Assembly (NCBI RefSeq): GCF_023278565.1
Contig: NC_064681.1
Coordinates: 558,001 to 622,000, forward strand
Length of the DNA stretch: 64,000 nt
From: Colletotrichum lupini
Lineage: Eukaryota > Ascomycota > Sordariomycetes > Glomerellales > Glomerellaceae
Reading direction: 5' to 3'
The notes beneath the pieces are model-generated. The model was not told where the DNA came from and searched no databases. It was given only the letters and a program-made list of their open reading frames with translations. The position numbers and the translations under genes are program-made. The stretch's first letter is position 1. Every line of letters begins with the position of its first letter. This document shows, one piece after another, positions 47,480 through 59,309 of this stretch.

Positions 47480-48385
47480 CGATAAGTATAAGAGAGGACC
47501 GGGGGCGCGCGTTAAGGAAGTCCTCTATATAAAAGCTAATATAGTTCTTATATATCCTCCGGTTATTATATATCTAGCGGACAATACTACGGAGCTTAGT
47601 AATATCTTACTAAAACTATAGTTAGAAGTGCGCTTCTTAACGATAGAAAAAGATAATATACTTATAAGAGAGGGAGCGCTATTTATAATAGCCTCGGTAA
47701 GGACCTAGGCTATTAGCCGTAAGACGACTAGTATATCGATATACCCTTTAGCTAAACGGCCGTTAAAGTAGCGCGCATACCGGCTACTACTTCTTATAAA
47801 ATAACGACTACTATCCTTAGTATTAGTATACTAAAGGGCTACTTTAAAATAGGGTAGGTACTAGATCTCCCGTTCCTCGGGAGCCTCTCCCTTAAGCTTC
47901 TTAGGGACTAAGTATATATTAAATAGGCTTAGAATAGTAAAGAGAACTATACTTACCGCGGGGGGTACTTTAGCCTCTCGGCGTTCTTTTTTACTTCTTA
48001 CTACCCTTTTAAAAAGAGCTAGCCTTGCGTTTTTTAAACCTTAGAATAATATTAAATATAAACTCCTAAGATAATAAGTATACGATATACCCTTTTTAAA
48101 GGGCTTATTATCCGAACTAGTCTTATTTTTACTCTTAGACTCCGAGGGGGGGATAAGTAAAAGCCCGTTAGAGCTCTTATTACTACTATTTACCTTATTA
48201 TTGCCCTTATTACGGCCGCTAAGGAGAGCCTCGAACTTAATAAAGTCCTCGGCGTCTTAACTAGTAGCCTCGATATCCTCTTAACTAGGGAGGGAGAGCT
48301 TAGTAGCTAGGCCTTAGTAGGTAGGTAAGAGGTCGCGGGGGGGGATAACGACCTAGAGGGGCTCGTTAGTATTATTACCTATTTA
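47480..48385 (-). pseudogene. Antisense open frame inside copia element
   Basis: Between RNase H and the 3' LTR the minus strand keeps one reading frame for about 300 codons with only scattered TAG/TAA codons, mostly where Gln would be the pre-RIP residue. As-read segments look like protein rather than noise: DAEDFIKFEALLSGRNKG near 48,200-48,255, then a Lys/Ser-rich region (PPSESKSKNKTSSDN), then KGISYTYYLRSLYLILF near 48,050 and a basic run (VVRSKKERREAKVPP) near 47,975. I do not recognise the family. It may be an antisense element gene, or a captured or nested gene. The start codon is not identifiable after mutation. Confidence 0.45.
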
Positions 48386-48864
48386 AACTCTTAATAAACT
48401 ATATAATACGTATATAAGAGGTATTATAGAAATTGCGCGAAACTTATTATTATTTCTAGATATATTAAATATTTATATTTAGAATAAAATTAGTAAACGA
48501 TTTAATGGCGCAGGCGCGCGCGCGCAGTAGACGGGGGTACTTATAGTAATTACGAGAGGTTAAAAAAAAAAAGAAAAATAATAACTAGGCGACGCCGCGA
48601 GAATTTAAATATACGCAAAGCGGCTAAGTAGCCTCGCCCTTAGTAATTTATATACTAAAAGTAATAAAATACGTACTATTTTAGGTTAGGATTCTATTTA
48701 CTTTAAATAAAGGGATATATTTATAATAAACGCGGTTTAAAAGACGCGTATCCCTTGCGCTTAATTTTCCTTTATTTATATTTAACTAAATTAGGCCTTT
48801 GTAAGGGCATTTAGAGATTCTATCTTAGGCACAATAGCTCCCTAGCGGTAGCAATTAGGGGGTA

Positions 48865-49041
48865 TGTTACGTAATAGGGATAGTAATCGCACCTTATAAA
48901 GTGCCCGTCACGTGCTAAATTACGTATCTATCTTAGATATCGTATATATAGACCTTCTCTTTTTGTTTATTTCTACTTTAATAGTTAAGCTACTTTTACT
49001 ATACTCCGTATGCCCATTGCTATGTGCTATAACTCGTGACA
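48865..49041 (+). repeat. 3' LTR of copia element
   Basis: It begins TGTTACGTAATAGGG and ends CTCGTGACA, keeping the canonical CA end that the 5' copy has lost. The bases just before it (GCAATTAGGGGGTA) include the purine tract that primes plus-strand synthesis. Confidence 0.92.
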
Positions 49042-49046
49042 ATATC
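49042..49046 (+). repeat. Target-site duplication, right copy
   Basis: ATATC follows the 3' LTR and matches the left copy exactly. Confidence 0.85.
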
Positions 49047-49424
49047 TCCCTATTAGGTCATAGGATATTCCTCTAAGTATTCGGTAATGAAGCTTGGAGT
49101 ACCCCGTTGACGGCGAGGTATTAATCTTTGGGATTCTCAAGTAGGCCAAAAGCACATTCGGAAATATGCCTACTAACAACGGGCACTTCGCCCGATGGAA
49201 TGTTCTAACATCACATATTGCTTGGAAAAGTTTGATGACCAGAAAATTAAGGCGACCGGCATTTCTATTGTTCATTCGCTCAGGAGCCAACACCCAGAGT
49301 AAGTTGCGAAGCTTAGTCTAGTTATCTGGTTCAGCATCTCGAGAGGTTGTCGTATTGACTCTCGAATCTAAGGCATAACAATCGCCTGAATGGGGGTCTA
49401 TGCCCATGCCAGTTTACTGCCCTC
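49047..49424. other. Short flank between element and secreted gene
   Basis: Composition returns to normal within a few bases of the LTR. A minus-strand frame of 88 codons at 49027-49293 overlaps the LTR end and has no motif. The right part is the 3' flank of the secreted gene. Confidence 0.5.
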
Positions 49425-49766
49425 TCACACTCGAGACCCAAAGGCATTAACAGTCCTACCACCCATACTAATACACGCTCCTCTCTTCCACGAATTATTC
49501 TCATGATCAGCATACCACGGACCACGGAGCTCCTGGCCCGCGATACATCCCTTGGTAGAGTAAAAGTACGCCTTCTGGTTATAACCCCCATAGACCTCGA
49601 CCCGGACGGACTTGGGGGCAAAATCGGTGGTAGCGCAGGTGTTGTCGTAGATGTTGCGTCTCTGCGAGGCGCCTCCGCAATTCTCGCCTTTATACAGGGT
49701 GAGAACATAGCCGGACGTAGTAGAGGAAAGTCCGAGGCCGACGATGAGCATAGATGAGAGCTGCAT
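49425..49766 (-). CDS. Small secreted four-cysteine protein, 113 residues
   Basis: One exon. A signal peptide (MQLSSMLIVGLGLSSTTSG, about 1-19) precedes a chain with four Cys (ENCGG, NTCAT, KGCIAG, GACIS), enough for two disulfides. The chain is rich in aromatic and Gly residues, with a beta pattern YVLTLYKGENCGG, SVRVEVYGGYNQKAYFYST, WYADHENNSW and SMGGRTVNAFG. The two similar halves, each with an aromatic beta hairpin and Cys pair, suggest a compact beta-sandwich like the beta/gamma-crystallin fold, but this is an inference. No activity can be assigned. It is an intact gene within 400 bases of a RIP-destroyed element and shows no RIP damage itself. Confidence 0.83.
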   Translation of the reverse strand: MQLSSMLIVGLGLSSTTSGYVLTLYKGENCGGASQRRNIYDNTCATTDFAPKSVRVEVYGGYNQKAYFYSTKGCIAGQELRGPWYADHENNSWKRGACISMGGRTVNAFGSRV

Positions 49767-52246
49767 TTTCGTTGATATTATCGTTGTCGTTGTTGAGATG
49801 GCTATAGGTGGTCTAGAACAACAAAAAGAACAAAAATTTAATGAACTGGACTTATTTCGTATTGGATCGCTAACTTACTAACTGGATGTTTGAGAGAAGG
49901 CTTTCGTGAGAATATGAGAGAAGAGTAGTTTGATATTGTGATAACCCCTCAAGCGGGATCATACCTCTGTCTTCCATATACACAAGAATGTGAACTTACA
50001 ACATAGTCCTAAGAGGATCAACGCCAGCGGGGTTTACTACTACATCGAGTTACTATCTGGTACAGCAACTGCAATCGTACACGATTTCCAAATCCGCGAC
50101 ACTTTTTTGCCCGGGATGCGTGGGACTTGACATGTCATGAGATCTCCAAGCCTTCTGGATCGTCGAAGACTGTGTGTACTATTACCTTGGATTTCCGAAT
50201 AGGGCTAATATTACTTGGCATCTGACATATGCTTACATCAATGCTGTGTCTTCCTTCGTTACACTGAGACCTTGACATGGAGCATGATACTGAGACAAAG
50301 AGGAAAGTATGCACGTGCTCACTAGCCCAAAGAGTGAACTCGACAGCCTGCCGATCCAGACCTTTTCCATCTTACAGTATGTCTTGTTATGGCCCTTCCT
50401 TTGCGACGTTTGGAAAGATGAAGTTGGAAGACACGAAGTTACTCTGAACAACCTTGCAGAGTTCATTTCAGAAGTACTAAATCCATATGTGTTCTCAACT
50501 GTGTATGGATGGAAACTCTTTGCTAAAACTACCTAGTTTCAAGACTGTCTCAAAACGCTCGACCGGAAGCGCACTTTGGTAGTAGATCAATGATGTCGAT
50601 TCGGTACATGGAGTTGTTATTGTACCCCCATGCGAAACAGTGCATGCAGAAGAATCATCTTGCGCTGCCCGCTCTTGTACCACTGCCACGCGTTGATCTT
50701 GACTCGTCTGTTGAACAGTCTGTTCGATTGGTTGCCTTTGAGACTAGAGCTTGAGCAGCAGACAAGATGCACCCGGTTCTCTGCCGTGCCACCTTAGTAG
50801 CTATTGAGTATCGTTCTGGGGACTCACCGAGATGAGCTGTTGCGTGACCTACCCTAGTGTACCTAGCCGCAAGTATTCGCAAAGGCAAGTATAATAGGGA
50901 TTACTTGTTTGAAAGATGGTGCAGAAGTAGCTCAAAGGGCCATGAAGAGCCCTTTGATCCGAAGGTAACGAAAGAGAACAGTCTTGGAATTGTAAATCCT
51001 GCGTGAAGAAAGGGCAGGTTGTTAAGAGACCCAGATCCAAAAAGGAAGATCTCGATAGAGAAAGATATTGTGAAGAATAGACGCTGTAAAGTGGAAAAAT
51101 CCATCTTGAGAGTGGATAGACAATCGACAAGAAGGCCGCAAGGGACTATCAAGGTCTTGCAAACAACGGACAGCATCTGGTCTATTTCCAATTAGCTTCC
51201 AGCAAAATTGGTTTCCCATCTGCCTTGTCACAATCCTGCACCCTCAACCGCGGAGCTGTCGGGACGTACTCTGACAAAGACTTCTCTTAGTAACTAAAAT
51301 TGGACATAGACTTCTACAACATCACGAGTGAATTCGACACAGAGTCTCAGGCAATTGGTTGTGACATCTGATGATTCCTACAACAACCTGAAGAAGGGCC
51401 ATCTTGACTTCACACGTGAAAACATGCTACTACCACATGATGAAGCGAAGAGGATGTATCCTGGTGCAACATAGGCTTGACCACCTGTTCTTCGGGGCGA
51501 ACGGGGAGGTTTAAGCGGCGACGTAGGTTAATAACTGCGTTGTCAAGGTGTGAGCGGATATAAGCCTGATTAGGATGTCGCGTCTTTAACTCGGTTCGAA
51601 TAAAACGCCGACCTTATGTTTTTATGATGAAACATGAAAGCTGGCTATCGAGAAAGGCAAAGTATCTGCGCAGTTGAAGCACCAGTTCCACTTCTTGGGT
51701 CTGGCGTTCCTAGTGCAGCATGAAGCTGTCGTGGACATCGACACCGTTGGGTTCACGTCCTTTGGCAACGGGTAGAAGCGTCTAGGCGTCTATTGTAAAA
51801 TGAAGTTGGCTGAGTAGACGGCTTTACATCAACTCGCAAAATGTCGGTTCAGGTTCTACGATAGTGCGTCGATATGGAAACATCGCTACTGGTTGAGTGA
51901 ACATTGCCATTCACGAAGGGTAGCGCAACAGACCTTAGCCTACTGGACAAAAAGTTGCCAACTTGTCTTGTGCTGCGATCTAGCGATGAGTACGGTACTT
52001 CAGGATCCTTATTTCAACATGCATCAGTAGGACGCCCGTCCGTAAAAGCTCCCCTGACTCACGATGGCCATTTTGCTTAATGGAAAACATCTAGGTGGAA
52101 GAGAGAAGGAGGGGCTGATGAGGAAGAGAGGAAATAGAAGAGAGAAGAAACCCCGCTCCCCTTGAACATCGTCCACCAAGGCTGTTGCGACACAACTTGG
52201 AAGCCATAAATAATAGGGCATATCCTATCAGCCATAAGGTCTCACT
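49767..52246. other. Island of normal composition, no gene called
   Basis: The left 300 bases hold the secreted-gene promoter. The rest has only broken frames of 60-96 codons. Some pieces look protein-like (for example QLKHQFHFLGLAFLVQHEA near 51,670-51,730 on the plus strand) but are interrupted by stops at ordinary codons, so a decayed gene is possible. It ends at the left LTR of the second retrotransposon near 52,247. Confidence 0.4.
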
Positions 52247-52529
52247 ATTAGTATCCTTATTATAAGGTAGTTAGTTCGAACCGTAGTTAACAAAGAGATT
52301 AATTAAACTATATAAATATCTACGTAATAAGTATAAAAAAGAGGTTCTAACTATAAGTTAGGCTACTTATAATAATTATAAATAGGGCTCTTAATTAGCC
52401 CTTATATAGTTAGCTATATACTACGGTTAAATTAAATTTCTAATCCGATACTAACTTTCTCTTTTTTTTATTAATTTAACTACTACGGTTAGAGGTATAA
52501 TTTAACCTCGGGCCCGTTTATTATATTAT
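52247..52529 (-). repeat. LTR at left end of copy A
   Basis: The left limit is where similarity to the second copy at 58996 begins. The right limit is set by the purine tract on the minus strand. The ends read TA, as expected if TG/CA was changed by RIP. Limits are accurate to about ten bases. Confidence 0.65.
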
Positions 52530-52559
52530 CCCCTTTTCTCCCTTTTCTCTACTCTTTTT

Positions 52560-55500
52560 ATATAACCTATCCCTTTATTTATATAATAACTTTTCTACTA
52601 TTTATAAATTATTCTAATCCTTTATTTAGTACTATTTTTATAAAAGCGTTTACGAGGTTATTTTTATTATTAATCTAACGGATCTCGAGTATCTTATACT
52701 TTTCGTATAATTACCTAAGGGCTATAATATTAATTATAAGCCTCTTTTCCTTTATTATTCTTAATTTAATAAAGTATTCGTATAGCGAGTAAGAATTAGT
52801 ATAAATAACCGTTAAAATAGGTAAAAGGCTAATTTAATTAGTAATCTTTTTTAATATTATTAAAATTGTATATAAAAGGTTAATGCCGTTAACTATATTA
52901 TAAACCTCTAATATTAGTATACTTCTCGTTACCCACTTATTTTTAGTTAATAAGTAGTAAATTATATTACTATATATAGTAAATTCGCTCTTACTTATAC
53001 TCTTATTAGTTAGGATAATAATATACCCTAATTACGAAGTAAGGTCGTTATTATTTGTAAATAACTTATTAACGAAGACGTAGAGCTTATTAATTATAAA
53101 ATTAATTAAGTAATAAACGAGACCTCGATTAAGATTCGTTTATTATTACTTAAGCTATTTATTAAGTACCTCGACGTCTCGTTTAGTTAGATCTATAGCT
53201 TATGCTACCTTAGCGTAATTAAAAGTTATTTTAAGTTAATAAATACTTATAATATATACCCCTCGTACGAGCTTAATTTTATATTACTTCTTAACGTTAA
53301 TTATATTCGGATCGACGAGGTTAATCTTCTCGCCCTACCCCCTTTATTAAAAAATAACGGTTTCCTTTTTAATTATAAAAATCCCGTTATTAAATACTAA
53401 GGGGGTATTTATTATAAGGACCTCTTTTAGCTTTATTATAAAGCCCGCTTTTTAAAGCTCCTTATCCTCTTTTTTTATAAAGTTAATATCGAATAGGCCT
53501 AATATATTGTTAGTCTATATTCTAATAATCTTAAATTAATTACCTTCGTATTCTATGACTAATAAGCACGGGTCGTATATAAAAGTAACTATTAATAATT
53601 AATTAATATAAAAATCGTAATAAGTAGCCTATTAATAAGTACTCGATTTTACGAGCCTATATAATAGCTTAAGTACTTTAATAATCGTGCTTTTTAAGTA
53701 TTTACTAACTATTTCTTTTAGTAAATAGGCTAGGATTTTCTATATAAGCCTTATAGCTAATTAAGTATAGGCCTAGGTAATATTACGGCTCTAAATCTCG
53801 TATCCCTTCTTCTATAGCGATATTATTAATACTATTATTAATCGTTAGCTATAGCGCTATATAATAAGTAATTATATAAATAGCGTTGCTTTTTTAACGT
53901 CGCCGTACCCCTAAATTACGTATTTAAACTTCTTATATAACTAGGGTATTCTTTTCCCTTTAATCTTATAAACTATTCGTAATTTAAATATATAGAGGTT
54001 TATATATTTTTTTAAGTTATATAGGATAAATTAATAGACCCCTCGATTACGAAAAGTGTTTACTTTAATAAGATCTAATCCCTTATATAGCTTTTTAGTA
54101 ATTATAATTACGCTTTTCTTACGTAGTTTAACTACTAGCTCGAAATGGGCTTTCTTTTTTATTATATAAAAGGTATTAATTACCTCGTCGCTAGTAATAA
54201 ATTACCGCGTTAGGGCTTACTGTTATAGTCTTTTTTAACGTCTCGTTAGTAATATTAGTACCCTTTTAGTAATTTCCTCTTCCTCGTCGTTTATTAATAT
54301 TACTACGACGATTTTATTAAGGATAATTTCCTATACCTCTACTACGGGTTATATAGTTTCCCTTAGCTCTTCTTCTTTTTATAAGTTAGAAATTACCTCG
54401 TTAGGATTTATATAGTACGGTCTAACTACTATAATTAATACTTTAAGTAATTAGTTACGATCTTTTGCGACTATATAAGAGCGCTTATTAATAAAAATTA
54501 ACTTATATAGCCTAGCCTATTATTAGGTAATTTTATATTATACTTATATATCCGAATTTAGTAATATATCTAAATTACCCCCTATATCGGGCCTATTATA
54601 TATAATAATTACCTTATTAACTTACTTTCTTATACTTACTTTACGTAATACCCGTATTACTTTTTTAATTACTCGGGCTCGTTAGCTTATACTTAGTAAT
54701 AGTAATAAAACTAAGGTCGTTCTTAAATATACTCTAAATACTAATAGCGTTAATATAAGTCCGTTAGGCCTTATAGTATCGTTATAGTATTTAAGTACTA
54801 TTTAGAAGTATTCGTTATTAATAGAATCCGGATTTTCCTCTTTAATAATTCTAAACGCCCTTTTTAATTATTAATATACCCTTTTTACCTTTCTAATACT
54901 ATAATACGCTTTAACGGGTACGATTTTTAGCTATATACTATAGGCCGTTATATTATCCCTAAATTTTACTAACTTAAAGCTAGTACTAGCGTTAGTTTTA
55001 ATACTATTTAGCGGTCTTTAGTATATATCGATCTAGCTTTTTCGCAGGGCTACCTATACTATTTTTATTTATAAATCCCGGAAGAATTACCTTATTTAAA
55101 AAGATATAGCTATGTTAATTATATATAATACTAGTTAACTATTTAAATAAAAAATATTAACGACGATTTCTTAATTAAAGTTAAGCTTATTACGCAATTT
55201 AAACTTAAATTTATATAAGCTCTACGTATTTATTTAGTATTAGTAGTATACTTTCGTTAACTACTTTAGCGCCCCTATTTCGATATTATTATTATTTAAT
55301 TACTTTAGGAAGTTATATAGCCTCGTAACTAACGGGTACTTAAATTTCTAATATAGTCTTCTAAGCTCACTTTCCGTTAAGTAATTAATTAACTTCGTAT
55401 TATTAATAAGCTTTATAAACGTATACCTCTATTATCGTTCGACTATCTCGAAGTACTTACCGCTAGAAATTCTATTCCTCGTATTATTAAATATAATACC

Positions 55501-58500
55501 TAGTCGATTTATATTTTTTAAATATAAGAAAAATAGGGTATTAATAAGTAAAATATAAAAAATTATCGTTCCGAAGTACGTCTCTACTTTTATTATACTT
55601 AGGGCGACGATTTCCTTACTTAAGCTAAAACTAATCCTTATAATACCTATTATTAACGTATTAAGTATTATTAGTGCGATCTTTTATAATACTTAGAATT
55701 ACCCTTTTCTTTTAGTTAACTATTATAATACCTTAGTATTTAAGATAATTTTATAAAAATTATCTAAGCCGTACTTTTCGCTTATATAAAATACTTATAT
55801 AAGCTTAATATTTAAGAGATTTAAGTAGTATAAAAAGGACCCCTCTAGTTACCCCTAGATTTACTTAGTACTATATTCTTTTTTTTTAAATATTAAAAGA
55901 AATAGCGTCTTCTCCTTAATCGTTAAGAAAATAGGCTTCGGCCCTATTAAATTCGCCCTTTTAGCCGTCTTTATATCCGTTATCTAAAAGACCTTCCCTT
56001 ACTATTTATAAATAAAAGCCTATTTATTAAAAGCTTTTATTACCCTCTATTTATTTAGCCTCGTATATTCTCTAGAGGCTAACGGGGCGAAAAAAGAGTA
56101 GTTAATATCGTCGATTTTATTATAATCTAATTCGTTAATATAGGGGGTAAGATTTTCCTTATTTTCTAAATCTCTTATAGGGGGTATATACTTTAAGCCG
56201 CTACTTTAACTACCGTTACTAAGTTTTATACCCCTAGATCTACCCTTATATATAATAAAAAATTAATTAAACTAACGAGGGCTAGTTTTATTATTTACTA
56301 CCCTTAACTTTTTATACTAGTTATATAATTTAGTACGCTCTTCTTCGGAGTAGTTACTTAATTAATATTTATTCTTTTTATAAATATAATATTACCTTTT
56401 CCGTTACCCTACCTATAAGTTAAATCTCTACCTATTTAATAAATCTAGGCCTTTTTATTAGTAATTACTATATCTAGCCTCTTTTTTTTTTATATTATAC
56501 GTTCGATCGACCTAATATTATTAATAAGGGCCGTTATATACTTAGAAATAGGTTTAGTATAGTATTTTTATTTTAATATTAAAGCTAGATCTTAGCCTCG
56601 AGTAGAGCGTCTCGTAGTTTTTAGGTACTTAATATAGGGTTATTTTTATTTTTAATATGCGCTAAATTATAGTATAAAAATATCCGACTTTCCGCTCGTT
56701 TATCCCCTTATTTAGCTAGGTTTTTATTAGCTTATTAATTCGATTAATAAGCTTTTTAAAGATCTCTACTCGCAATTTACCCTCTATTATCTTAGTTATA
56801 AATATAAAAGAAATCGCTTATAGCTTAGATAGGAGCTCTAGGTTCTTATTATAAGTCTTAAAGCGGCTTTAGATTACGTTAATTATACTAAAAAAGTCGT
56901 TTTAATTAAAATTACGTACCGCTTTATAATAATAATTAAAAGCTTTATCTATAAGTATAATATTAATTACCGAATAGTACTAGTGCTCCCTAATTCCGAC
57001 TTTTTTATAATAATCGTAAAATATCGTTAGGGTTTTTTATAAAACCTTATACTTCCCCCTAGAGTACAATTTCTTTTTTAGGAAGATCTTTTTAAAGTTT
57101 ATAAATTACCTCGTATTTACTATTAGATTTTTAGTATTTATATACGATCCCTACGTCGCTACGTATTATTAATAACTTCGGGTTGTTTATTTCCTTTCTT
57201 ATTAACTAATTAGCGCCGAATTTCGTATTAATAGTAGTAACGAGTTATAAATTAAAATAGGTAGAATTATTAATTATCGTACTTTTAATACTATATTTTG
57301 CCCCGGTATATCCTTTTATAATAATAAATTTCCGTTAGTAATTATAGGGAGGAAATCTAGATCGTTTACCTTTTTTTTAAATTCGTTAAAGCGATTATAC
57401 GCTCTATTAACCTATACTTAGTTCTATAATATAAATTCCTCCTCTATAATTATTACTATTAGTATTTTATATAGCTCTTGCGATTATAATTACGCTAATA
57501 ATACCCCTCGCCTATAAAAGAATTTATTAACTACTTTTATAATTCTTAAGCTTGCGCTCGCGAACTATTCGTCTAGTTAGTAACTAAGGTCGTTTGCGAT
57601 CTTATAAAATAGGGGTTACCCTTATAGCCCCTTTTTTTTATAAACCTTAGTTAAATAAATTAATACTACGTTAATTTACTTACCGTTAGGCTAATCTACG
57701 ATTCTATATATTTACGTCTCTTAATAATCCGGGTTAATATTTACTTACTTATAAGGGATTAGGATTCTATTTAAAATCGGGGTTTATTCTCTTTTTCCTT
57801 ACCCTAACTTACTAAGGGTCGTGCTCTAACTTATACTTATATTAGTAATTACTAGCGTATTTAATTTTAATAAAAATATATTTAATCCGCGCGTTAGTTA
57901 TAATAAATCCGTACTTTTACTACTTAACGAATTTATTAGGGTCTAAGAAATTCCCGCTTCTTTTTACTATCTCGCTACTACTCTCGTTTTTATTATTTTT
58001 AATAATTATTATTACTCTTTTAAATTACTAACTATTATACTTACTAGGATCCTCCTTTTTATTTAATATAAAAAGGTAAGTTTTAATAGTTCCTTTTTAT
58101 AATAATAATAATAAACGTTTATATTACCATAAGAAGATATAGTAATTAGTTTCGGGATTTTTACTAGTTACTAATTTCCGCTATTCTATATATTTCTAGC
58201 CTCTTAAGCTTCGTGCTCTTTATAATCTCTAAATAGCTTCTTTTTTTAACCTACCTCCTTTAGGGTAGTATTTTATAAAAATAGTTAAAAATAAACGCCG
58301 GGCGGCTCGTAAAGGACTTATATAAGCTATTAAGAACTATATAGGTTATTAAATACGGTTAACGAAGTTAAGCCCTCTTTTTTATAAAATCGTAAATTTT
58401 AAGGACTTATTAAAAATACCTACTTATTACTCGTACGTAGTAAGGTTAGATATTTTAGAGATCTTATCTTTTATAGCCTCTTAGTACCCTATTTTATATT

Positions 58501-58950
58501 TTTTAAATAGTCTTTTTCGTAGCTTAATTACGGTTAGGTAATTATTACTTATTAACGATCCCTTTTATTACTTAGTTAATTTTTTAAAATTAGTAATTTC
58601 GTACTAGGAGCTAGTATAAAAAAAAGCCCTTTAGCGGCCTTCTAAAGGATTCTTTTTTTTCTCTTTAGATCCTCGTCTTTTTAGCCTTTTTTTAAGCTAA
58701 TAGTAACTCTAATAAGAGGTCGTAAGATTACTTTAGAATAGCCGCTTTCTTTTTAAGTTAATTTCTAAGATCCGTAATATTCTTAATTTAATATTATTAA
58801 GACCTCTAAATCCCCTCTTCTCTTATTAAACCGTCCCTTATATTATATTCCTAAGTAATATTTAGAAAGTAGTTAAGGGAGCTATAAAGAGGTTATTTAA
58901 ATTATAAGCTTAAGGTCGTATTTATAAAATCTTTATAATAATAAACTTTT
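52560..58950 (-). pseudogene. Gag-pol of copy A, many stops
   Basis: On the minus strand the RNase H region near 53,100-52,860 reads TNNNDLTS then LGYIIILTN and KNKWVTRSILILEVYNIVNG, typical of ascomycete copia polyproteins. The reverse-transcriptase core near 53,600-53,497 reads YDPCLLVIEYEGN then TNNILGLFDINFIKKED, where the usual QTDD box has become stop-T-N-N. The C-terminal end near 52,680-52,610 resembles the common NPADAFTK stretch. No part is functional. Confidence 0.75.
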
Positions 58951-58995
58951 CCGTATACTATAAATCTCCTAGTTTAATAACTCTTATAAAGTTAT

Positions 58996-59279
58996 TATTA
59001 ATATCCCTATTATAGGGTAGTTAGTTCGAACCGTAGTTAACGAAGAGATTAATTAAACTATATAAATATCTACGTAAGTATAAAAAGGAAGTTCTAACCG
59101 TAGGTTAGGCTAGTTACGATAATTATAAATAGGGCCCCTAATTAGCCCCTGCGTAGTTAGCTATATACCGCGGTTAAATTAGACTTCTAATCCGATACTA
59201 ACTTTTTCTTTTTTTTTATCGATTTAACTACTACGGTTAGAGGTATAATTCGACCTCGGGCCCGTTTACTAAGTCGTTT
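58996..59279 (-). repeat. LTR shared by copies A and B
   Basis: This matches 52247-52529 along its length with mostly C/T and G/A differences. It is the 5' LTR of copy A and the 3' LTR of copy B, so the two copies stand head to tail with a single LTR between them. Confidence 0.68.
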
Positions 59280-59309
59280 CCTTTTCCCCCTTTTTTTTAC
59301 TCTTTTTAT

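Larger units (their letters stand above)
41463..49041 (+). mobile_element. Ty1/copia LTR retrotransposon, RIP-degraded, full length
   Basis: The element is 7,579 bases long with two 177-base LTRs, a perfect 5-base target duplication and a purine-rich tract just before the 3' LTR. Integrase precedes reverse transcriptase, the copia order. The whole body is saturated with TA dinucleotides and TAG/TAA codons, the mark of repeat-induced point mutation (C to T in CpA). About 1.75 kb between the end of RNase H and the 3' LTR is not explained by the standard gene set and carries a frame on the opposite strand. The element should be inactive by itself. Confidence 0.93.
52247..59279 (-). mobile_element. 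Second copia-type retrotransposon, copy A, RIP-degraded
   Basis: A minus-strand element with an LTR at each end, the right one shared with copy B. From right to left it reads gag-pol, then RNase H, then a purine tract (just above 52,530) and the 3' LTR. The repeat period between copies is 6,749 bases. The sequence is heavily RIP-mutated, with extreme AT content and TA dinucleotides throughout. It is unrelated in sequence to the element at 41463-49041, and RNase H runs almost directly into the LTR, with no extra region. Confidence 0.82.
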
